DNA from: B4-G1 sp964393895
Lineage (GTDB): Bacteria; Chloroflexota; Anaerolineae; B4-G1
Length of the DNA: 12,789 nucleotides
Assembly (NCBI GenBank): GCA_964393895.1
Contig: CAYMWP010000131.1
Location: 1 to 12,789 of the forward strand
Direction of reading: 5' to 3'
The notes under the pieces are model-generated. The model worked only from the letters and a program-made list of their open reading frames with translations. It made no database searches and was not told the origin of the DNA. Of this stretch, positions 1-5,118 are shown piece after piece (positions within the stretch are counted from its first letter, which is position 1; every line of letters starts with the position of its first letter). The translations under genes were made by a program, and so were the position numbers.

Positions 1-20
1 CATCGGAGGTTCACTTCGGC

Positions 21-26
21 TATAAT
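21..26 (+). promoter_or_regulatory. Possible -10 box at left edge (TATAAT)
   Basis: A perfect TATAAT lies at 21-26. A -35 box 17 nt upstream would fall across the window edge, so it cannot be checked. No gene follows within reach on the plus strand. It is either the promoter of a small untranslated RNA or a chance match. Confidence 0.2.
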
Positions 27-54
27 GAGGAGAGGAACCCCGGTAAACAAATAC

Positions 55-141
55 ACCAGGTTTTTCAACGGTTCTATGGGACAGCGCCCACTTTGGGCTC
101 AAACTTGATCTGTTTGCGGGAATATCCCCAAAAAACCTGGT
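55..141. repeat. Palindromic element with AAACCTGG-type ends
   Basis: ACCAGGTTTTT at 55-65 and AAAAACCTGGT at 131-141 form a perfect 11-bp inverted repeat around a 65-nt centre. The right arm is nested in a second hairpin, CCCCAAAA (126-133) with TTTTGGGG (141-148) and a 7-nt loop. The same AAACCTGGTTT core forms the arms of the element at 3023-3088, which suggests a dispersed family. Confidence 0.6.
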
Positions 142-227
142 TTTGGGGCGCTGCGGCAATACACTTGCTTTCCTCTGAATCCGTGGTTACGGACCTCCAA
201 AGGTAGAGTCAAGATATTGTACCGCTA

Positions 228-258
228 TTTTAGTATCGTGCAAACCGGCACACTAAAA
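228..258. repeat. Imperfect hairpin
   Basis: TTTTAGT (228-234) pairs with ACTAAAA (252-258) and GTGC (238-241) with GCAC (248-251). There is a 3-nt bulge and a 6-nt loop. The U-rich foot could act as a weak terminator in either direction, but no gene ends nearby, so the role is unknown. Confidence 0.35.
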
Positions 259-370
259 CGACAATGTTAGATTGGGCGGAACACTACAGCGAATTTAGAA
301 AAAAACGAATTGAGACACATCGTTCAACCGCCTTTATCGCCAGGTAAGCATTCAGGGGGATGTTTATTTA

Positions 371-462
371 CCACAAAGGACACCAAGAACAAAGTAAAGC
401 CACAAATAGCCACAGAACCTGGTAAAAACGTCATAGCTGTGCTGCTTGCTCGGTGTCCTTCG
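371..462. repeat. Dispersed repeat, copy A (92 bp)
   Basis: This stretch aligns with 596-690 with one substitution and two small indels (2 nt and 1 nt missing here). The ends are inverted: AAGGACACCAAG at 376-387 against CTCGGTGTCCTT at 449-460, with one mismatch. The right side continues to about 475 with a sequence that resembles the left end in reverse (CTTTGGTTG). There is no coding capacity. It resembles a miniature palindromic element. Confidence 0.7.
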
Positions 463-513
463 TGCTCTTTGGTTGACAACACGAATGACCTGAACACTTA
501 CAACCGGGGTAAT

Positions 514-540
514 GTAAGGCGGAATGGCATTCCGCCCTAC
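514..540. repeat. Near-perfect palindrome (GGCGGAATG / CATTCCGCC)
   Basis: GGCGGAATG at 518-526 and CATTCCGCC at 528-536 are perfectly inverted around G527. Pairing extends to 514-540 with a single A-C mismatch. As RNA it would fold as a stem of at least 7 bp with a 5-nt loop. On the plus strand it is followed by CTACTTTT, so a weak rightward terminator is possible, but no gene feeds into it from the left inside the window. A dispersed palindromic repeat is more likely. Confidence 0.55.
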
Positions 541-556
541 TTTTCCCCCAACTTTA

Positions 557-592
557 ACTACTCAGCCTGGCACGCGCTCAGACCTGAGTAGT
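557..592. repeat. 9-bp inverted repeat, 18-nt loop
   Basis: ACTACTCAG at 557-565 is the exact reverse complement of CTGAGTAGT at 584-592. It sits just before the second copy of the 92-95 bp repeat. No function is recognised. Confidence 0.5.
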
Positions 593-595
593 AAC

Positions 596-690
596 CCACA
601 AAGGACACCAAGAACACAAAGGTAAAGCCACAAATAGCCACAGAACCTGGTAAAAACGTCATAGCTGTGCTGCTTGCTTGGTGTCCTTCG
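596..690. repeat. Dispersed repeat, copy B (95 bp)
   Basis: This is the second copy of the element at 371-462, in the same orientation, starting 225 bp further on. Its ends are a perfect 12-bp inverted repeat: AAGGACACCAAG at 601-612 and CTTGGTGTCCTT at 677-688. Similarity to copy A stops after 690. No transposase gene and no obvious target duplication are visible. The near identity of the inner 60 bp points to recent duplication or conversion. Confidence 0.7.
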
Positions 691-779
691 GCAGACTCGC
701 TAGATCCAAAATCGCTCCGCGGGGATTGCGTGCGACCCACGGTTGCCATACCCGCCTACTACTGTGGCTTCTCAGGACG

Positions 780-1853
780 TTATGGTCGGGTCGCTTCGAG
801 TTGCGCTATTCCATCTGCGCCAATCCGGTACCAGTAGAACGTCACCGCGCCGTGCTCCAGCGCCGCCAGCGCCGCGCTGACTCCCTCTCGCGTTGGCTCG
901 CCGTGGGCGGCAATGTCTTGCTCCAGCGACTCGATCAGTGTCCAGGTCGCCTGGTAGGCCGGGATCGCCAGCGGGCCGGGCGGCGGCGCGTGGTGAGAGA
1001 TAGCCCCGTAGGCGGCCGCAAAGCCCGCTCCGCCAGGCGCGTCTTGTGGGAAGGGGTAAGGCGTGACGAAGAGCGCTCCTGCGGCGGCCGCCCCCGCTAC
1101 AGCGCCAAAGTCAGCCGCGGCCAGTTCCGGGCCGCCCATAAAAGTCCCCTCCCAACCGGCCTCGCGTAACGTCGTGATGACCCCGCCCGCAGTCACCGGG
1201 TCGGCGTCGCAAAAGACCACCTGCACGCCAGATGCCCGTATCTCTTCCAGCCAACTTTTGTTCTCCAGCAATATGACCGGTAGGGCCACGCGCTCCAGGA
1301 GAGCCACTCCCAATGGCCCACCTCCGGTCACCAGCGCAGCGCGATCAAGTTCTGACTCGTCGAGACGGCGCAGCCATTCGACCGCTATCTCTCCAACTGC
1401 CGGCCCTGGCAGGTAAACTGTCGCCTCTCCCTGAGCGAGCGCCGGGCCAAGCACCACTGGCGCGACGAGGGGGATACCAGCCTCGGTGTAGGCGCTCAAA
1501 GCGGCGCCGGTCGTCTCCTCACGAAAATGACCGATGGCAGCAACGACGGCGGGGTCGGCGGCCAATTTGCGGGCCTGCTCGGTCGCCATCGAGGGATCGC
1601 CTCCATCGTCGTAGGCCGCCAGTTCGACGCTGTAGCCCGCCACTCCGCCATCATGGTTGGCCTCGTGCAACGCCAGTCTGACGGCATAGATGACGTCGTA
1701 GCCGACGTAGCGGTAGCGTCCCTCGAATGGGGCCACCAGTCCGATCTTGACCGATGGCCGAACGCCTCCGGGGAAGGAGCAGGAAGCAAGGAGCAGGAGG
1801 CAGGAGGCGAGAGGCAGGAAGCGAGAGGCAAGACTTTGTCCTGCCTCCTGCAT
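780..1853 (-). CDS. Substrate-binding lipoprotein, branched-chain amino acid ABC type (Peripla_BP_6-like)
   Basis: The 357-residue product resembles the extracellular ligand-binding proteins of the LivJ/LivK type. Such proteins have two alpha/beta lobes that close on a small ligand and hand it to an ABC permease or a sensor. Visible family signs are VKIGLVAPFEGRYRYVG near residue 35, YDDGGDP near 80, and GHFREETTGAALSAYTEAGIP near 108, which matches the usual G-H-x-x-x-x-x-T loop before the hinge. The second lobe runs from about residue 145 to the end. Residues 13-25 form a hydrophobic stretch ending in LLASC, a lipobox, so C25 is the probable lipid-anchored cysteine. The n-region is odd: it has an early Glu and only one Arg. 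The ATG lies 7 nt after the mltG stop, so the two genes are almost certainly co-transcribed. No permease or ATPase gene lies nearby, so the ligand and partner are unknown. It could be a stand-alone sensor. Confidence 0.85.
   Translation of the reverse strand: MQEAGQSLASRFLPLASCLLLLASCSFPGGVRPSVKIGLVAPFEGRYRYVGYDVIYAVRLALHEANHDGGVAGYSVELAAYDDGGDPSMATEQARKLAADPAVVAAIGHFREETTGAALSAYTEAGIPLVAPVVLGPALAQGEATVYLPGPAVGEIAVEWLRRLDESELDRAALVTGGGPLGVALLERVALPVILLENKSWLEEIRASGVQVVFCDADPVTAGGVITTLREAGWEGTFMGGPELAAADFGAVAGAAAAGALFVTPYPFPQDAPGGAGFAAAYGAISHHAPPPGPLAIPAYQATWTLIESLEQDIAAHGEPTREGVSAALAALEHGAVTFYWYRIGADGIAQLEATRP
1770..1832 (-). repeat. Three tandem 21-bp repeats encoding the signal peptide
   Basis: Units at 1812-1832, 1791-1811 and 1770-1790 encode LASRFLP, LASCLLL and LASCSFP, residues 8-28 of the lipoprotein. 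The period is exactly seven codons. The DNA is a purine-rich low-complexity tract on the plus strand (GGCAGGAAGC-like words). The hydrophobic core and two cysteines that can serve as lipoboxes (C18 and C25) all come from the repeat. Confidence 0.75.
1793..1851 (-). promoter_or_regulatory. Long inverted repeat abutting the lipoprotein start codon
   Basis: GCAGGAGGCAGGA at 1793-1805 and its exact complement at 1839-1851 form a 13-bp stem with a 33-nt loop. On the mRNA the first paired base is the G of the AUG at 1853-1851, so folding would block initiation unless ribosomes finishing mltG open it. The structure is seen directly in the sequence. The regulatory role is inferred. Confidence 0.45.
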
Positions 1854-1860
1854 CCTGCAC

Positions 1861-3003
1861 CTATTCGCCGCCGCACATGTGGTAGTTGGCGTTGTGCTCC
1901 TCCTGTGTCACGGCAAAGAGATGGCTGCCGTCGTTCTTTGTGCAGTCGGCGAGGAAGAAAAAAAAGTCCGTCTCGGTGGGGTATGCGCTGGCCTGGATCG
2001 AGGCCAAACCAGGGCTGCAAATGGGCCCTGGCGGAAGGCCCAAGTTGTGGTAAGTGTTGTAGGCCGAATCTACTTCTGTCGCCTCCAGCGTGAATTGGGG
2101 CCACCAGTTGCCAGGCGCGCCCAGGGCGTACTGCACGGTGGGACAAGCACCCAGAAACCAGCCTTCCTCCAGCCGGTTGTGGTAGACTCCGGCGATGAGG
2201 GGCCGTTCCTCGTCCAACACAGATTCGCGCTCGACGATGGAGGCCAGCGTGACCAGTTCGTAGATGCTCAGCCCCTGGTTGGCGGCCGCCGCCTGCATCT
2301 CGGCGGGGACGCGGGCGTCAAAAGTTTCCAACATGCGGCTCAAGAGATCCAGGGCGGTGGGATTTTCGGGCAGGCGGTAGGTCTCGGGGAAGAGGAATCC
2401 TTCGAGCGTCGTGTCGGGGGGCAGATCGGCCAGGAAACCGAAGGAGAGACCGCTGTCGCGCCACCCGCTCGTCACTAGCGCCAGGAACTCGTCTGGTGGT
2501 ATATCCGTCTGTTCCGCCACCTCTGCGGCGACCTGCTCCAAGCGCAGCCCTTCCTGAATGGTTATCACCTGCTCCGGGCGCTGCCCGCGTTGCAACGCCT
2601 GGGCAATCTCTGGAATGGTCATCGTCTGGCGCAGGGTGAACTCTCCGGCCTCGATACCGGCGTCCAAGTGGTGATATTGGACGTAACGGCGGAACAACTC
2701 GGCATCGGAGACGAATCCTTCTTCCTCCAGGCGGACGGCGATCTCGGCCGCCGTCTCTCCCGGTTCGATGACGAAAGCGACTGGCGTGTCGTCGTCCCCG
2801 GCCGGTCGCTCCAACTCGGCTGCTTTAGAGTCGAGGTAGGCGCCAATCAGGAGATCGTCAGGAGATGATAAGCCGGGTAACTCGATGGAGCCTCCACCAT
2901 CGCCAGGCGCGGAGCGGTTTATGAACAGGACGATGCTGTATATGGCAGCGACGATGGCGATCAGTGTTACGGCAAACGCGACAACTCTGCCTATGTTTTT
3001 CAA
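1861..3003 (-). CDS. mltG: Endolytic peptidoglycan transglycosylase MltG (YceG family)
   Basis: MltG cleaves nascent glycan strands at the outer face of the cytoplasmic membrane and is proposed to end glycan polymerisation. The 380-residue product has one membrane helix near the N-terminus (about residues 7-28), a low-complexity linker, a LysM-like region (about 75-150) and a YceG catalytic domain to the end. LASIVERE at 253-260 contains E258, which matches the catalytic Glu of the E. coli enzyme. EGFLFPETY (201-209) and NTYHNLGLPPGPI (316-328) are further family signatures. The C-terminal end carries the usual DGSHLF and EEHN motifs. The start is a TTG at 3003 with a perfect AGGAGG 7 nt upstream, and no better ATG is nearby. 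It is the fourth gene of the leftward operon, 65 nt after ruvX and 7 nt before the lipoprotein gene. Confidence 0.95.
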   Translation of the reverse strand: MKNIGRVVAFAVTLIAIVAAIYSIVLFINRSAPGDGGGSIELPGLSSPDDLLIGAYLDSKAAELERPAGDDDTPVAFVIEPGETAAEIAVRLEEEGFVSDAELFRRYVQYHHLDAGIEAGEFTLRQTMTIPEIAQALQRGQRPEQVITIQEGLRLEQVAAEVAEQTDIPPDEFLALVTSGWRDSGLSFGFLADLPPDTTLEGFLFPETYRLPENPTALDLLSRMLETFDARVPAEMQAAAANQGLSIYELVTLASIVERESVLDEERPLIAGVYHNRLEEGWFLGACPTVQYALGAPGNWWPQFTLEATEVDSAYNTYHNLGLPPGPICSPGLASIQASAYPTETDFFFFLADCTKNDGSHLFAVTQEEHNANYHMCGGE

Positions 3004-3010
3004 AATCTTT

Positions 3011-3016
3011 CCTCCT
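3011..3016 (-). promoter_or_regulatory. Perfect Shine-Dalgarno for TTG-started mltG
   Basis: The mRNA reads AGGAGG here, 7 nt before the UUG at 3003. This site decides the start. A full anti-16S match paired with a weak start codon is compatible with moderated translation of a cell-wall hydrolase. Confidence 0.8.
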
Positions 3017-3022
3017 GGGATC

Positions 3023-3088
3023 AGAAACCTGGTTTTTGCCGCTCCGGGCGAAGCAGAAGCGTCTTTGCTTACAGAAAACCAGGTTTCT
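3023..3088. repeat. 14-bp inverted repeat spanning the ruvX end and ruvX-mltG gap
   Basis: AGAAACCTGGTTTT at 3023-3036 is the exact complement of 3075-3088, with a 38-nt loop. The right arm lies inside ruvX and encodes its last residues (KPGF). The loop contains the ruvX stop codon and a smaller hairpin, GCTTC/GGAGC on the mRNA. The core matches the arms of the element at 55-141. The structure sits between two co-transcribed genes, where such hairpins often affect mRNA stability. That role is inferred. Confidence 0.65.
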
Positions 3089-3488
3089 TGGCGTCGAGGT
3101 ACCTCTGCAAGAGCACGGCGGCCGCTATGGCGTCCAATTCACCCTTGCCTCTCTTTTTTCCGCGATTTTGGTGTACGATTTCCTCAGCCTCGGCCGTCGT
3201 GAAACGCTCATCCCACGAGACGACCGGGACGGAGAGGTGTTCTGCCAGCGCCAGACCATAGCGGGCGCTGCGGCGCGCCTGTGGGCCTTCTGTGCCGTTC
3301 AGGCTGAGCGGCCGACCGATCACGACCAACTCTACGTCGTGCTCGGCCACGAGAGCGGCCAGGGAGGCAAAGTCCTCCTCTTTCGACCGGCGCACTAACG
3401 TCTGTAGTGGACGGGCCACAGCGCCGCTCGGATCGCTGATGGCGATTCCGATACGCCGTTCACCGGGGTCTAGTGCCAGTACACGCAT
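3069..3488 (-). CDS. ruvX: Putative pre-16S rRNA nuclease / Holliday junction resolvase RuvX (YqgF)
   Basis: YqgF-family enzymes have an RNase H-like fold. In E. coli YqgF is needed for maturation of the 16S rRNA 5' end, and resolvase activity has also been proposed. The 139-residue product has the usual family length. LALDPGERRIGIAISD near the start carries D7, VVIGRPLSLNGTEG (55-68) follows, then WDERFTT (92-98) with an acidic pair, and D119 in ELDAIAAAVLLQRYL. These acidic residues fit the metal-binding set. The frame is open further upstream to 3659, but that stretch overlaps the preceding gene and is Arg/Pro-rich and unlike the family. The ATG at 3488 with AGGA 7 nt upstream is therefore chosen. 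The last five or so residues are encoded by an arm of a palindromic repeat. It is the third gene of the operon. Confidence 0.92.
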   Translation of the reverse strand: MRVLALDPGERRIGIAISDPSGAVARPLQTLVRRSKEEDFASLAALVAEHDVELVVIGRPLSLNGTEGPQARRSARYGLALAEHLSVPVVSWDERFTTAEAEEIVHQNRGKKRGKGELDAIAAAVLLQRYLDAKKPGFL

Positions 3489-3553
3489 ATTTAATCCTGG
3501 ATCATCGGGCGGTCTTGGTAGTGGGAGTTTGCTGCGCCGGTGGCTAGATCTTT

Positions 3554-5104
3554 TTATCCTTGGTTTTGCGGATCTCGCGGAGCGATACGTACACTGATGC
3601 GCAGCGGGAGCAGGGGCAGTCGTTCCAGCCACTTTAGCTGCTCCGGCCATTCCGGCCATAGGACAACTTGTGGGTCTTGAGCCAGCGGGAACTCGGCTTG
3701 CAAGCGCCGATGGGCCTCAGCCACGCGCTGTCCTCGGATGAGATCAACCGCCGCGCCGACATCGAGCGCGGCAGCGGCATAGCCGCGAGCAGTTACAAAG
3801 AAAGTGAACCAGCCCGGGCCGACGTCTTCCTCGGCCACCTCGCCTAGTTCAAAATGGGCGTCCACCAATTTGTATCCCGGCGGCAATCGTCGAGCGAGCG
3901 CAGCATAAGCCACCGCCTCGGCGTTATCCACGTCCACTGCCAATCCTCTCACCTGTAGCCGCATATTCAGCCCTACTTTGTCGCTTTGCTCGGTGACAAA
4001 GTGGGTGTACGCTTCTTTGGGAATTCCCACGATGAGTAATGATTGGCGGAGCAAAATCTCGTTCTGTTCCAGCAGGTCGCCCATTTCGACGTATGCCTGG
4101 TCGAGCAACTGCCGCGTCAATTGTTCTCGCGCCCGGTCATAATCGGCCTGGGTGACGGAGCGCACCTCTTCGAGTTCCGCGCCGCTGGTCGGCTCTGGGT
4201 TGATCACCCGCACGGCGGAAGCAGCTACGCCTTCCACCTGGTTGATTTGGAAAGCGCCGACGTTACCCACGTTATCGTCCAGCGCCTCGATGGGCACGGT
4301 TGCTTGTCCAGCAGCCGGGACGGCGACTTCTGCGGTGGTGCGGAAGCGGATGGGGTAGCTGGTAGAGGAGGTGCGCACGACCGTGCCGGCCGGCACGGTG
4401 TAATTCTGCGCCAGCAGGTTGGTGAACAGCGCAGTACCGGTCGCCCGGCCCGCGATGGCGTTGACGACGCCGGTCGTTTCGACCTCGGTGTAACCTTCGA
4501 CTTCAACGCCGATCCTGCGCGCGGGCACGATGCGGGCGGTGTGATCTATTGCCTCAGCGTCGGGGTCCACCGATACCGGTACGATGGTGTTGAACTCGAC
4601 GCCGGCCGGGATCAAGGTCACTGCTCCGCTGGGTACGATGATGTAGCCGCTCCCCGCGACGATCAGCAGGGCCAGCAAAAAGGCGAGGATGCGTACCCCC
4701 AGATACGTCCAATTCAGCCACGGGGCGCGGGGACGAGCGGGCCGGGGGCTCAGATCAATCTCTTCCTCCCACCAGGGGCGGGGCGGCGGCTCAACTCGCT
4801 CCGGCGGTTGACTGCGCCATACGTCGGTTTCTCGTGCTTTGTCGGCGCTGGAAAAGGTCGGGAACCCACACCCACGGGCCAACTGCCGCCGCTCAAAGTC
4901 GGGAGAGACGATGGCTATTTCCAGTTGGCGCTGCTCGGCCTCGCGTCGCAGCAGTTCAAAGTCCAACTCGCGGGACAGGAAGCGTATGTCCCACGGCAGG
5001 ACGAGTATGGCGCGTCCCTGGCCCAACCAGCCGAGCCGGCGCCGGAGAGAGGCAAAGTCGTCCTGCGATTCCAGTTCTACGATCGAGCAGGTTCCGAGTC
5101 CCAT
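3554..5104 (-). CDS. Membrane-anchored baseplate J/gp47-like protein
   Basis: The 516-residue product has four visible parts. Residues 1-95 form a small alpha/beta domain (RAILVLPWD, then EIAIVSPD). A Pro/Trp-rich linker follows (about 96-132), then one membrane helix (about 135-157). The large C-terminal part would lie outside the membrane. Residues 218-310 resemble the baseplate J/JayE fold of phage tails: GRATGTALFTN, then TVPAGTVV, a beta-rich stretch, and ALDDNVGNVGAFQINQV. Proteins with this label are common in Chloroflexota and Patescibacteria chromosomes away from any prophage. I see no other phage tail gene here. Its stop is 65 nt before ruvX and its ATG is 14 nt after alaS, so it belongs to a housekeeping operon. 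A cell-envelope role is inferred. The exact function is not known. Confidence 0.75.
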   Translation of the reverse strand: MGLGTCSIVELESQDDFASLRRRLGWLGQGRAILVLPWDIRFLSRELDFELLRREAEQRQLEIAIVSPDFERRQLARGCGFPTFSSADKARETDVWRSQPPERVEPPPRPWWEEEIDLSPRPARPRAPWLNWTYLGVRILAFLLALLIVAGSGYIIVPSGAVTLIPAGVEFNTIVPVSVDPDAEAIDHTARIVPARRIGVEVEGYTEVETTGVVNAIAGRATGTALFTNLLAQNYTVPAGTVVRTSSTSYPIRFRTTAEVAVPAAGQATVPIEALDDNVGNVGAFQINQVEGVAASAVRVINPEPTSGAELEEVRSVTQADYDRAREQLTRQLLDQAYVEMGDLLEQNEILLRQSLLIVGIPKEAYTHFVTEQSDKVGLNMRLQVRGLAVDVDNAEAVAYAALARRLPPGYKLVDAHFELGEVAEEDVGPGWFTFFVTARGYAAAALDVGAAVDLIRGQRVAEAHRRLQAEFPLAQDPQVVLWPEWPEQLKWLERLPLLPLRISVRIAPRDPQNQG

Positions 5105-5118
5105 TGCGAATGTGCGCC

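Larger units (their letters stand above)
1..779. other. Non-coding, palindrome-rich intergenic region
   Basis: No reading frame here has a credible start, ribosome binding site and recognisable product. The longest open stretch (310-591, TTG start) runs straight through repeated DNA. The region holds at least five separate inverted repeats and two copies of a 92-95 bp element, each listed separately. It lies downstream of the leftward operon that ends at 780, so it may contain that operon's transcript end, but I see no stem followed by a clear U-tract on the minus strand. The gene to the left of the window is unknown. Confidence 0.7.

Noticed and set aside
310..591. 93-residue open frame on the plus strand
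   Set aside because: It starts with TTG without a ribosome binding site, runs through a repeat copy and a palindrome, and its product resembles nothing known.
371..690. CRISPR array
   Set aside because: There are only two copies, each 92-95 bp and 225 bp apart. No short regular repeat-spacer pattern and no cas genes are present.
678..1169. 163-residue open frame on the plus strand
   Set aside because: It is antisense to the binding lipoprotein and Arg-rich, as expected for a shadow frame in GC-rich DNA.
3489..3659. N-terminal extension of ruvX
   Set aside because: It overlaps the preceding gene, is Arg/Ser/Pro-rich, and lies outside the compact family length. The ATG at 3488 has a good ribosome binding site.
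3554..5104. Prophage tail remnant
   Set aside because: Only the baseplate-like gene is present. It carries a membrane helix and an extra N-terminal domain and sits in a tight housekeeping operon with no integrase or other tail genes.
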